Assembly (NCBI GenBank): GCA_037147235.1 | Contig: JBAWVO010000163.1 | Span: 1 to 14,656 of the forward strand | DNA: 14,656 bases | Source: JANXQG01 sp037147235 | GTDB lineage: Bacteria; Planctomycetota; Planctomycetia; Pirellulales; Thermoguttaceae | Direction: 5' to 3' | Shown here: piece after piece, positions 1-7,192 of the stretch | Layout: each line of letters begins with the position of its first letter | How positions within the stretch are numbered: position 1 is the first letter of the stretch | The notes under the pieces: model-generated | What the model saw: the letters and a program-made list of their open reading frames with translations, nothing else | Database searches by the model: none | What the model was told of the DNA's origin: nothing | Program-made: the position numbers and the translations under genes

Positions 1-38
1 CCCTAATCCCTTCCCCCCACCCCTCCCCCTCGGCCCCC
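1..38 (-). repeat. G-rich repeat half-element with G-quadruplex potential at the 3' end of holB
   Basis: The plus strand is almost pure pyrimidine, with C-runs at 1-3, 8-10, 13-18, 20-23, 25-29 and 34-38. The holB sense strand therefore has six runs of three or more Gs separated by 1-4 bases, enough for a G-quadruplex. The G-run order and the word GGGATTAGGG resemble the arm of the repeat copies at 8348-8386 and 9662-9702. I infer the same interspersed family, degenerate and cut by the window edge. It lies inside the holB reading frame. Confidence 0.45.
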
Positions 39-1069
39 AAATCATCCAGCCAGGCCTCGATCAAAGTGGCCTGATTGGCGTTGCGATCGATCTGGCCAAG
101 GGCATCCAGGCATCGCTCCAGGCAGGCGGCAGCCACAATCGCATCGCCGGGAAAACGCTGCACCGCAGCTTCCAGCGGCCCGCGCAGCTCGGGATCGGAC
201 GGCAGCGGAAGGTCGCTGCGAGCGTGCAATAGACGGCGATAAAAGTCGGCGGCAAAGGCCACCACCCGGCGGAACCTGGCTCGCCGTGCAGAAGCCTCCT
301 TGCCGGCCTCTTCGATGAAGGTCGAAATAATCGGGGCCAGCCCCGTGCTATCCAACACCCCGGCCGACAATTTCTCCAGCAGCGTGCGGCGACAACTCCA
401 GACGTCTGCATCGGACAGATCGATCGCCTCTTGCAAACTTCCCTCGCTGAAGCGGGCCAGCCGCGCGGCTTCCGCCTTGTCGGTCACAAGCCCTTTGGAG
501 ACCAGCAGTTGGGCTACGGTTTCCTCGGGCAGCGGCAGGAAGCGAAGCAATTGACAGCGCGAGCGGATCGTCGGCAGTTGCCGCGAGGGACTTGTGCTGA
601 TCAGAATAAGAACGGAGTGCGGCGGCGGTTCTTCCAGCGTTTTCAGCAGGCAGTTGGCCCCTTCGGAGTTAAAATAATCGGCGTCGTCGATAATCGCAAT
701 TCGCCGCCCGCCCATGAAGGGTTTCAGACTGATCCAATGACAGAGGCCTTCGTGCCCGCGAGTTTCGCCTTCACCGATGAAAAGCTTCAACGGTAGCTCT
801 GCCTTGTCCGCCGGTTTAGCGATGACTTCGATATCGGGATGCGTGCCGGCCAAGGCCATCGCACAGCTCGGGCAGGTATTGCATGGATCGAGGTCCGCCG
901 CTGGCCGCGACGAACACAACAATGCCTGAGCAAATCGCAGCGCGAACGTGCGCTTACCCACCCCCGCCGGACCGCAAAAGAGAAAGCTGCTCGCCAGCCG
1001 ATTCCGCGTTATGGCCCGGCGGAGCTTTTCCACTACGTCGTCATGTCCTTCAATGCCGTGCCAAGTCAT
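1..1069 (-). CDS. holB: DNA polymerase III delta' subunit (clamp-loader AAA+ protein), 3' end outside window
   Basis: Clamp-loader subunit that helps open and load the sliding beta clamp during replication. The frame is open from an ATG at 1069 to the window edge (356 codons, no stop). Visible motifs in order: Walker A GPAGVGKRT (about residues 33-41); a four-cysteine zinc module at C52, C63, C66 and C69; a Walker B-like IAIIDDAD (124-131); LLKTLEEPPP (141-150); and the SRC arginine-finger motif (170-172). The length is close to the usual delta' size of about 330-350 residues, so the gene should end just left of the window. The start ATG overlaps the tmk stop as ATGA, which suggests translational coupling. 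A DnaX (gamma/tau) assignment is less likely because the frame is near its end without the long DnaX C-terminal region, and holB commonly follows tmk. The last codons are abnormally G-rich and look like a repeat insertion (see the repeat at 1-38). Confidence 0.9.
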   Translation of the reverse strand, partial: MTWHGIEGHDDVVEKLRRAITRNRLASSFLFCGPAGVGKRTFALRFAQALLCSSRPAADLDPCNTCPSCAMALAGTHPDIEVIAKPADKAELPLKLFIGEGETRGHEGLCHWISLKPFMGGRRIAIIDDADYFNSEGANCLLKTLEEPPPHSVLILISTSPSRQLPTIRSRCQLLRFLPLPEETVAQLLVSKGLVTDKAEAARLARFSEGSLQEAIDLSDADVWSCRRTLLEKLSAGVLDSTGLAPIISTFIEEAGKEASARRARFRRVVAFAADFYRRLLHARSDLPLPSDPELRGPLEAAVQRFPGDAIVAAACLERCLDALGQIDRNANQATLIEAWLDDLGAEGEGWGEGIR

Positions 1070-1722
1070 GGGTGAGAGTTATCCTCTGCCGCTGTGTCAA
1101 CCTCTTCATAGGCTATTTTATGCATTACCCGCTGGGCTGCAACCCGCACGTCGGCCTGCACGATATCGATTGGCCGCGCGGCATCAATGACCACGATCTG
1201 GCCCGACTGACGCTTCGCCTCGGTCAGAAAGCCATCGCGAACCCGAGTGTGGAACGCCAGCCCCTGCATTTCCATCCGATCGGGATCCTGACCGATCCGC
1301 GTGGCGGCCACTTCGGCGGACAGGTCCAGCACGATGGTCAGTTCCGGCAGCAGGCCGCCGGTAGCGACGCGGCCGACCTCCCATAGGGTCTGGACGTCCA
1401 ACCCGCCGCCATAGCCCTGGTAAACCACGTTGGCCAACAAATACCGATCGGCAACGACGATTTTGCCTGCCAGCAGTGCCGGCCGAATCAGTTCCGCAAC
1501 CAGTTGCGCTCGAGCCGCCATGTAGAGCAGCATTTCGCTTCGCCGCTCGATGGCCAGGTCATGCCGGTGGAGCAGCAGATCGCGAATCGCTTCGCCCAAG
1601 TGCGTACTGCCCGGGTCGCGACACATTGCCACCGAGTGCCCCTGCTGACGAAGCCATTGGCAAAAGAGGTCAATCTGCGTCGATTTTCCCGTTCCGTCGC
1701 CGCCGTCGATGGAGAAAAACAT
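1066..1722 (-). CDS. tmk: Thymidylate kinase (dTMP kinase)
   Basis: Phosphorylates dTMP to dTDP with ATP, in cytoplasmic dTTP synthesis. The protein is 218 residues, normal for bacterial TMPK (about 205-220). The P-loop GGDGTGKST is at residues 7-15. The dTMP-binding loop at 35-40 reads RDPGST instead of the usual REPGGT. The DRY motif is at 92-94. A LID segment with R142, DPDRME (146-151) and TRVRDGF (159-165) follows. The start at 1722 has no strong Shine-Dalgarno, but it gives the expected N-terminus just ahead of the P-loop. The isomerase-like gene ends 17 bases upstream and holB begins inside the stop codon, so the three genes probably form one transcript. The DPGST variant is the only odd feature and looks conservative. 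Confidence 0.95.
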   Translation of the reverse strand: MFFSIDGGDGTGKSTQIDLFCQWLRQQGHSVAMCRDPGSTHLGEAIRDLLLHRHDLAIERRSEMLLYMAARAQLVAELIRPALLAGKIVVADRYLLANVVYQGYGGGLDVQTLWEVGRVATGGLLPELTIVLDLSAEVAATRIGQDPDRMEMQGLAFHTRVRDGFLTEAKRQSGQIVVIDAARPIDIVQADVRVAAQRVMHKIAYEEVDTAAEDNSHP

Positions 1723-1739
1723 GGGAGAAAAGGCCTAAA

Positions 1740-2582
1740 CTACTTCGCCAACTCCGTGCATGTCTCGTCGAAAAACTTCACGCACAGGGGCAAGTTCTTG
1801 GCTAGGTCATCTAGGCTGCCATGCTCGTATTCGATCGAGAAGTAGCCCTTGAACCCTTGCCGCTTCAACTCGGCCAGTACCCCGGCAGGGTTGCCCTTGC
1901 CGGTGCCCCAGGGCACGTCGTGGCCGCCAAACTCATTGAGATCCTTGAGGTGTAGGTGCTCGATGCGTCCTTCAAGCATTTTCAGCGTGTCGACCGGAAC
2001 GCGCTTCGCGCGCATCCAGTGGCCCGTATCGGAGCACGAGCCGATCAGCTTGCAGCGATCCTTGCTGAATTTCAGAACCTTTTCCGGCTGCCAACTCTGA
2101 GGATGGTTATGCAAGGCGTAGCGGATGTTGAACTCGGTGCATAGTTTGTCGTGGATCTCGTTCGGCTCGGTCTCGGTCACCAGAACCTCAATGCCCATCT
2201 TCTTGGCCCACTCGTACCTCTTGCGGGCACCCTTCTCATCGGTGGGGATCCCGTCCACGCCAAAGGCCACGATCTTCATCCCGCCGGCATCAGCCAGCTT
2301 TTTCTTGATCTCTTCGCAAGCGGCTGCGCTCAGGCCGGGGCCCATGCGTTCGTTGGAGCCGGGCTTGAGCTTCTGGCCGGGGAACGCTTCCAGGTACTTG
2401 ATGCCCAGGCCGGCAGCTTTGTCAACCGTCTCGAAAAACGTCAGCCGGTTGTAGGTCCAGCATTGAAGCGACAACCCGAAACCGAGTTTCTCGGCGGCCG
2501 AATCGTCACGCGGGGCGGCCAGGGAGGGTAGGGCGACGGCCAATAAAACCGGGGCCACGAGGGCACAGATGCGAATTTTCAT
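1740..2582 (-). CDS. Secreted sugar phosphate isomerase/epimerase (xylose-isomerase-like TIM barrel)
   Basis: Predicted 280-residue exported TIM-barrel protein of the AP-endonuclease-2/xylose-isomerase-like superfamily, which isomerises or epimerises sugars; the substrate cannot be read from sequence. Residues 1-22 form a signal peptide (MKIR, a hydrophobic core, then SLAAP). Likely metal and catalytic positions lie on successive strands: E65 (YLEAFPG), H158/H160 (HNH), D185-H188 (DTGH), H209/H211 (HLHLKD) and E251/H254 (EYEH). The start at 2582 is chosen because it gives a clean signal peptide. The same frame stays open upstream to 3398, but that stretch is arginine/proline-rich, unlike a protein, and overlaps the divergent gene. 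The gene is followed after 17 bases by tmk, an unusual partner for a secreted sugar enzyme. Planctomycete genomes are rich in this family. Confidence 0.85.
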   Translation of the reverse strand: MKIRICALVAPVLLAVALPSLAAPRDDSAAEKLGFGLSLQCWTYNRLTFFETVDKAAGLGIKYLEAFPGQKLKPGSNERMGPGLSAAACEEIKKKLADAGGMKIVAFGVDGIPTDEKGARKRYEWAKKMGIEVLVTETEPNEIHDKLCTEFNIRYALHNHPQSWQPEKVLKFSKDRCKLIGSCSDTGHWMRAKRVPVDTLKMLEGRIEHLHLKDLNEFGGHDVPWGTGKGNPAGVLAELKRQGFKGYFSIEYEHGSLDDLAKNLPLCVKFFDETCTELAK

Positions 2583-2780
2583 GGATTTCTCTCGATAACA
2601 CGTTCTAGGATTCACGGGATCCTTGCCTTGGTCGTAGCCACCTGGATCCCCAAACGGTAGCGCAACAAGGTTTAGTTTCGTTGTAGTAGCTGGCGTTGTC
2701 AAGTCTCCCCCCCCAGGGATTTTTCGGAAAAGCAAGCACATCCCCAACCTGCGGCTCTTGCCGACAACGACGATTGTAAC

Positions 2781-2802
2781 GCCCTGCGCGACTGCGCAGG
2801 GC
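2781..2802. other. Perfect 9-bp hairpin (GACT loop) in the divergent intergenic region
   Basis: Arms GCCCTGCGC (2781-2789) and GCGCAGGGC (2794-2802) are exact reverse complements around a four-base loop. There is no T-run on either side, so it is not a simple intrinsic terminator. It lies about 145 bases ahead of the TPR-protein start and could form part of a 5' leader or a DNA-level operator. Its function is unknown. Confidence 0.5.
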
Positions 2803-2829
2803 CGTTCGATTCGCCTGTAACGCCTGTTC

Positions 2830-2845
2830 CGGCAAGGAATTGCCG
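2830..2845. other. Perfect 6-bp hairpin with GGAA (GNRA-type) loop
   Basis: Arms CGGCAA (2830-2835) and TTGCCG (2840-2845) enclose GGAA, a GNRA-type tetraloop if transcribed on the plus strand. It stands 28 bases after the 9-bp hairpin. A transcript of this region would carry two adjacent stem-loops about 100 bases before the TPR-protein start. Confidence 0.4.
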
Positions 2846-2945
2846 CGTCACCGCCTGGAAAGCCGATTTCACTTATCCCTATCCGAAAATCCGGTCGATC
2901 CGAAACAAGGAGCAGTATCGTTAACGGATGACGGAGCGGTATACC

Positions 2946-4469
2946 ATGAACGGATTCCATCTCGCGCACATTGTCAGTCGTCTCACAAGAGCATCCTGGC
3001 CACGGCGAGTGGCCATTTTCAGCGGACTGATTGTGCTCAGTCTGGTCATGATCGGCCTTGCTTGGCGCATTGGCAGTCCGCTGTACTTCGGCTCCCGTGG
3101 GCAACCTCGCGCCATTCATGCCACGCTTGCCGACGCGCCCTCGTGGGACCAAGTGAAGCCATCCTGGGACCGTGCGCGGCCGGCATGGCCTAAGTATTTG
3201 CCCGAATTGCCCGCGGTAAGCCAAACCACGGCATCCAAGACTCCAGATACCGTGACCGTGCCGCCGACCGTCGCGTTGACCATCACGCCAGCCGTCATCC
3301 ACGGCCCCGCAAAGACGGTTGCGACACCGCCGTCGATCGTGGCGGGGCCGGAATTGTTTGGGCCAACGATACAACCGGTCGCTGTGGCAAAGACGCAAAT
3401 TCAGCCGACCGCACGGGTCACAGGTGGGACTCTTACGCTACAAAGCAACGCATGCGGGACTCCTATGTTACTGGTCCCAGGCGAGCCTACGCGACAAGTC
3501 GCAAGCGGGACGCCTACGCACCCCGTGCGTTCGGAAGCGATGGAAAAAATTGCTGCTCAAGCCGACCAGCAGATCCGCCATGGATATGAACTGGCCAACC
3601 GCGGGGCCTACTTTGCCGCCAGGGCCGAGTTCACCACCGCGCTGCGTCTGATTGCCCAGGGATTGGACAACGATCGCAACGCGACGGTCCATAGCCATGC
3701 CTTGACTTCCGCCTTGACCGCCATGAAAGAGGCCCAGGACTTTATCCCGGCTGCCGGAAAGCTTGAAGGAGAACTTGATCTTTTGCCGATCGTTGCCAGC
3801 CATCGCACGCCCGTGCTGAAAAATGTGCCCCCGGAACAGTTGCAAGCAATGCGGGCTTTGAAACAGTATTTCACCTTTGCCCAGCAACAGCTTGCCCTGG
3901 CTGCCGGGCAGGAAATCTCCGGGTCGATGGCCCTGGGCGCGTTGGGTAAGATGCACGCCGCGCTGGCCGGTAAGCCAAATCCTGAGATCGTTGCCCCTGC
4001 GGCAAAGGCGATTGTCTTCTTTCATGCGGCCATCTTGGTCTGCCCGCGAAATTACATGGCAGCGAATGACCTGGGCGTTCTATTGGCACATAGCGGTGAT
4101 TCCGTGGGGGCCTGCCGTGTGTTGGAACACAGTGTGCTGGTCTGCCGCTGCTCTGAAAACCTCAGCAATCTAAGTGTTGTCTACCGGCAGGTTGGCCAGC
4201 ATCGTCTAGCAGAACTTGCCATGGAGAAGGCTCAGGTTGCCAAAGCAGCGGAAATTGCCCAACAGAAAAGTGCCAGTCTCTCGGCCGGTGGCAAGGTCCA
4301 GTGGGTTGATCCTACGGCACTCGTCCAGTCGCCAGGTCCGTGGACTGATCCGCCGGCAAAACCCGCGACCACTGCCGAGGTGCATGGCCCTGGGCCTGCA
4401 AGCTCCCCTTCATCCAAACCGGTCTTCAGCTTGGTGCCGGCACCGTATGGTTCCACCACGACGCGCTGA
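2946..4469 (+). CDS. Membrane-anchored TPR-like protein of unknown function
   Basis: A 507-residue protein with a cytoplasmic basic N-terminus, one transmembrane helix (about 22-40, an IFSGLIVLSLVMIGLAW-like stretch), then a Pro/Thr-rich linker (about 60-195). Paired helices of TPR style follow: HGYELANRGAYFAARAEF at about 212-229, and about 354-440, where the N-D-L-G and A-C-R-V-L spacing looks like TPRs. The Pro/Ser-rich tail is probably disordered. I chose ATG 2946 because GGAG (2933-2936) lies nine bases upstream. ATG 2928, six codons earlier, is also possible, but its AAGGAG is 15 bases away. The polysaccharide export gene follows closely, so a role in envelope polysaccharide assembly is a reasonable inference, not shown by sequence. 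The linker carries a degenerate in-frame repeat at 3424-3518. Confidence 0.75.
   Translation: MNGFHLAHIVSRLTRASWPRRVAIFSGLIVLSLVMIGLAWRIGSPLYFGSRGQPRAIHATLADAPSWDQVKPSWDRARPAWPKYLPELPAVSQTTASKTPDTVTVPPTVALTITPAVIHGPAKTVATPPSIVAGPELFGPTIQPVAVAKTQIQPTARVTGGTLTLQSNACGTPMLLVPGEPTRQVASGTPTHPVRSEAMEKIAAQADQQIRHGYELANRGAYFAARAEFTTALRLIAQGLDNDRNATVHSHALTSALTAMKEAQDFIPAAGKLEGELDLLPIVASHRTPVLKNVPPEQLQAMRALKQYFTFAQQQLALAAGQEISGSMALGALGKMHAALAGKPNPEIVAPAAKAIVFFHAAILVCPRNYMAANDLGVLLAHSGDSVGACRVLEHSVLVCRCSENLSNLSVVYRQVGQHRLAELAMEKAQVAKAAEIAQQKSASLSAGGKVQWVDPTALVQSPGPWTDPPAKPATTAEVHGPGPASSPSSKPVFSLVPAPYGSTTTR
3424..3518 (+). repeat. Degenerate short direct repeats inside the TPR-protein linker
   Basis: Related words GTGGGACTCTTACG (3424-3437), GCGGGACTCCTATG (3454-3467), a shortened GCGAGCCTACG (3481-3491) and GCGGGACGCCTACG (3505-3518) recur at 30-, 27- and 24-base steps. 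All steps are multiples of three, so the protein repeats a G-T/E-P/L-T/M pattern (GGTLT, CGTPM, PGEPT, SGTPT). This could be an eroded tandem array or an interspersed repeat absorbed into a flexible linker. Confidence 0.5.
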
Positions 4470-4521
4470 GGATATTGATGTGCCGAAGAATGATCAATTC
4501 ACGGAAGCCAAAAGAGACGCC

Positions 4522-5769
4522 ATGAAATCGCTCCACACTACCTTGAAATTTTCGTCCGTCCATTCCAGATCACGCCGACTGCGCAACCTCACGGTTGCTC
4601 TTGCTTCGGTTCTGCTGGTGGTAGCCGCCACGGCAGTCGCCACCGGCGGTGATCCGATCCTTCAACCGATTCCGGCCGGACCTTTTGTGGCCGGTGCCCC
4701 ATGCCAAGGTCTGGGGCCTGCTGCGCCGTATCCCATTTGCGGTGTGGATTGTGCAAGTGGATGCGCATCTTGTCGTGGCTGCGGCCGCGAGTGTCGCTGG
4801 GAGGACGCCCGTTTCATCGCCTGGCAGGCTTATGCCCAGGGGGAATACGTCGGCCACGCGCGGACCGAACACGTACCCGAATACCGCATCCGCGTCGACG
4901 ATCAGTTGGAAATGCTCTATCGCGTGACCCGCGACGAGACCCGCACGCAGTACAAGCTGAATGTAGGCGACGAGGTCCGCGTCGAATCATTTACCGATCC
5001 GGAGTTGAATCGCACCCTGATGTTGCAGCCGGACGGAATGATCACGCTTCGTCTTTTGGGCCAAGTCCACGCCGCGGCGCGCACCGTCACGCAGTTGCGA
5101 GACACGCTGGAAGAACTTTACAAGAAATACTACAAGGTGCCTTCGATCACGGTCACCCCGACAAAGGTCAACACGCAGTTGGACGACCTTCGTTCGGTAA
5201 TCGATCGCCGCAGTGGCATCGGCGGCCAAGCGGCAAATGTTCGCGTGGCACCCGACGGCACGATCTCGTTGACGGCCATTGGCTACGTCCACGCCCAGGG
5301 TCTTTCACTCAATGAATTGCGGCAGGAAATCAACGAACGCTACCGCGAGAAGATCGAGGGCATGGAGATCATTCCCGTGCTGACCGCCAGGGCACCGCGC
5401 TACGTCTACGTGTTGGGTGAGGTCCGCACTCCGGGACGTTTCGAGATGGTGGGGCCGACGACAATCCTACAAGCACTGGCCATGGCGGGCAGTTGGAACG
5501 TCGGTGCCAACACGTCGCAAGTTGTGGTCTTCCGCCGTGGCGACGATTGGCGGCTGATGGCCACAATGGTTGACTTGCAAGGGGCCTTGCGCGGCAAGCA
5601 GCCTTGTCCCAAGGGCGAGGTCTGGCTCTCCGACAGCGATGTCATCATCCTCCCCAAGAGCCGCATCCTGGAGGCGGACGATTTCATCAATCTGGTCTTC
5701 ACCCGCGGTTTGTACGGCGTGTTTCCCTTGCAATCGCAAATTACTTTTGCAAAGATGACATCGATCTAA
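4522..5769 (+). CDS. Polysaccharide biosynthesis/export protein (Poly_export and SLBB domains)
   Basis: A 415-residue predicted exported protein of the Wza-like export family, whose members form or support the periplasmic/outer-membrane channel for exopolysaccharide. A basic N-region (1-22) leads into a hydrophobic stretch (about 23-40). A cluster of seven cysteines follows at 61, 73, 77, 81, 84, 87 and 91. The Poly_export-like domain starts near YKLNVGDEV and runs through PDGMITLRLLGQV to ITVTPTKVN. A second copy-like segment has APDGTISLTAIGYVHAQGLS. The SLBB region is YVYVLGEVRTPGRFEMVGPTTILQALAMAG. The ATG at 4522 gives a signal-like N-terminus. An in-frame GTG at 4480, seven bases after TGAGGA and 10 bases past the TPR-protein stop, is a real alternative. 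There is no clear lipobox. The partner tyrosine kinase and glycosyltransferases are not in the window. Confidence 0.85.
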   Translation: MKSLHTTLKFSSVHSRSRRLRNLTVALASVLLVVAATAVATGGDPILQPIPAGPFVAGAPCQGLGPAAPYPICGVDCASGCASCRGCGRECRWEDARFIAWQAYAQGEYVGHARTEHVPEYRIRVDDQLEMLYRVTRDETRTQYKLNVGDEVRVESFTDPELNRTLMLQPDGMITLRLLGQVHAAARTVTQLRDTLEELYKKYYKVPSITVTPTKVNTQLDDLRSVIDRRSGIGGQAANVRVAPDGTISLTAIGYVHAQGLSLNELRQEINERYREKIEGMEIIPVLTARAPRYVYVLGEVRTPGRFEMVGPTTILQALAMAGSWNVGANTSQVVVFRRGDDWRLMATMVDLQGALRGKQPCPKGEVWLSDSDVIILPKSRILEADDFINLVFTRGLYGVFPLQSQITFAKMTSI

Positions 5770-5932
5770 ACATTTAACGAACTGTATTGACCATAAAACA
5801 CCGTTCATAAAATCGTTTGCGGTAAACTCTACGGACAATTGATCCGATTAAGTAATCTAGGTAGATATTGCCGATTATGCAAAATCTCCGACATTGCCCC
5901 CAGCCTCTTCTCTAACCTAGACAAACCCGATC
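5770..5932. other. AT-rich intergenic spacer
   Basis: This 163-base gap is clearly richer in A and T than the surrounding genes and probably contains the promoter for the coiled-coil gene. A TTGACC (5787-5792) and TAAAAT (5808-5813) pair resembles a sigma-70 promoter, but the 15-base spacer is short, so I do not call it separately. No hairpin terminator for the export gene was seen. Confidence 0.4.
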
Positions 5933-7084
5933 ATGTCGAATCCGTCCGTCGACCAGATTCGCGGCAACAAAGCCCCCCCGATTACGGAGTTGGTTGCTGA
6001 AACCCGCATCGATTCACCGCACTCGGCTGCCAATACGGAGCGATTCGAGGACACGGTCACGGCTGAGGTAGCCGACTTGGGCAGCGGGATCGACCTGGAG
6101 TCGTGTGGCCGTGAAGAGCCGTCCTTGCCTCTGGCTGACCCCGAAACAATCTCACGGCAAGTTCAAGCCCAGGCTGCGCAGCTTGCCGAGATCCTCCGCG
6201 GCCGGCAACAGGAACTCGATCACCGCGAGGCCGAACTCAATGCTAGGGATGCTCAACTGGAGCGAGACACCCGAACAGCCCGGCTCTGGCTGGAGGAACG
6301 AACCGCCGAGTTGGAAGGGACGGCTCAGCCGGCCGAGACCATCGTTCTGCAGGAAGAAGCGATCTGCCGCATGGCCGAGGCATTAGCTGAGAGGGAGCGG
6401 CGTCTCGCCGAGTCGGAATCGGAATTGGACAGGCAAGTGGCGGCCCTCCAACAGTTCCACGAGCAATTGACCGTCGATCGTCAGTTTTTGGAAGAAGAAT
6501 CGCTGGCCCAGCGAGAACGACTGGCCGCCGATCAGGTTCGCTTGGCAACGGAAATTGAACAGAAACGTGGCGAGATCCAGCAGCGGAGCGAACAGGCCGA
6601 TCAGGCCCACGCGGCACTGGAGCAGTTCCGTGCGGAACTAAGCCGCATGCACCGCGAGACGTTGGAGATTCGCCTGGCGACCGAGGAGTTATGGGCCGAA
6701 CTTTCAGGTTCAGCACCGCCTGCCGCGATGACGCGATCGCTGGGCCGCATCCGCAGCCGCCTGGCCGACCACTACCGTATGGCAAGCCTGGAGTTGCATC
6801 AAAAAAAGGAAGAACTTGAACAGCTCCGCAGTCAGTTGTCGGAGCAGTACGAAAAGCTCGTCCGGCAGAAGCGGAATTTCGACGCATGGGCTATCGAATG
6901 CCGCGAGGAAGTCGAGCAGCAGGCGGCACGACTTTTAGCCCGAGGCGAGGATCTCGACCGCCGCGAGGCCGACATGGGCGAATATGCCCGTCATACCCAG
7001 GCCGAGAAGCTGGCCTTGCAGCAGGAGATTCGCCGCCTGCGTGCAAAGCTGATCGGAAAGGCCGAGATCGAGTTGCCGGCGTGA
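5933..7084 (+). CDS. Long coiled-coil protein of unknown function
   Basis: A 383-residue soluble protein with no signal peptide or membrane segment, so probably cytoplasmic. Residues 1-70 look disordered. From about 71 to 255 and again from about 278 to 372 the sequence is dominated by Glu, Gln, Arg, Ala and Leu in heptad style (for example LDHREAELNARDAQLERD and EKLALQQEIRRLRAKL), separated by a short break near residues 258-268 (SGSAPPAAMTR). This predicts two long coiled coils. No catalytic motif was recognised, so a scaffold or structural role is the most that can be said. No good Shine-Dalgarno precedes ATG 5933, and the next in-frame ATG is far inside the coil, so 5933 is preferred. The gene stands alone, with AT-rich sequence upstream and aroC 108 bases downstream. 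Confidence 0.7.
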   Translation: MSNPSVDQIRGNKAPPITELVAETRIDSPHSAANTERFEDTVTAEVADLGSGIDLESCGREEPSLPLADPETISRQVQAQAAQLAEILRGRQQELDHREAELNARDAQLERDTRTARLWLEERTAELEGTAQPAETIVLQEEAICRMAEALAERERRLAESESELDRQVAALQQFHEQLTVDRQFLEEESLAQRERLAADQVRLATEIEQKRGEIQQRSEQADQAHAALEQFRAELSRMHRETLEIRLATEELWAELSGSAPPAAMTRSLGRIRSRLADHYRMASLELHQKKEELEQLRSQLSEQYEKLVRQKRNFDAWAIECREEVEQQAARLLARGEDLDRREADMGEYARHTQAEKLALQQEIRRLRAKLIGKAEIELPA

Positions 7085-7131
7085 GAACCTGTCAAAATCG
7101 CTCTATCCGAGCTATCAAATTCTGGTTAGAA

Positions 7132-7174
7132 TTGGCTGTTCCCATGGTGGAATTGAACTTGGCTGTTTCCACGC
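7132..7174 (+). repeat. Imperfect direct repeat upstream of aroC
   Basis: TTGGCTGTTCCCATGG (7132-7147) and TTGGCTGTTTCCACGC (7159-7174) share 12 of 16 bases and start 27 bases apart, ending 19 bases before the aroC start. Repeats in this position could be an operator, but two copies with four mismatches are weak evidence. Confidence 0.3.
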
Positions 7175-7192
7175 AATCCTTGAACTGTCAAT

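Larger units (their letters stand above)
2583..2945. other. Divergent intergenic region with structured leader; no gene seen
   Basis: This 363-base gap separates the minus-strand isomerase/tmk/holB unit from the plus-strand TPR/export unit, so it must hold promoters for both directions. On the minus strand a TTGACA word (2697-2702) is a possible -35, but the matching -10 (GAAACT, 17 bases away) is poor. Two perfect hairpins lie at 2781-2802 and 2830-2845. TGTAACGCC occurs twice (2775-2783, 2816-2824), and ATCCGAAA occurs twice (2881-2888, 2898-2905). No convincing coding frame is present. Confidence 0.5.

Noticed and set aside
883..1386. Plus-strand frame across the tmk/holB junction
   Set aside because: It is antisense to two proteins with intact catalytic motifs and shows no features of its own.
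2674..2702. Possible minus-strand promoter TTGACA/GAAACT for the isomerase operon
   Set aside because: The -35 is perfect but the -10 matches the consensus at only three positions.
2583..3398. Upstream extension of the isomerase-like frame on the minus strand (552-residue version)
   Set aside because: The extension is arginine/proline-rich, lacks domain character, overlaps the well-supported TPR gene on the other strand, and would bury the signal peptide that starts at 2582.
4216..4521. Upstream extension of the export-protein frame
   Set aside because: It overlaps the end of the TPR protein in another frame and encodes a basic, low-complexity sequence. The real start is 4522, or possibly GTG 4480.
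5787..5813. Possible sigma-70 promoter TTGACC/TAAAAT
   Set aside because: The spacer is only 15 bases and planctomycete promoter rules are poorly defined, so it is mentioned in the spacer entry but not called.
6243..6887. Minus-strand frame opposite the coiled-coil gene (214 residues)
   Set aside because: Proline/arginine-rich shadow with no start context or domain pattern.
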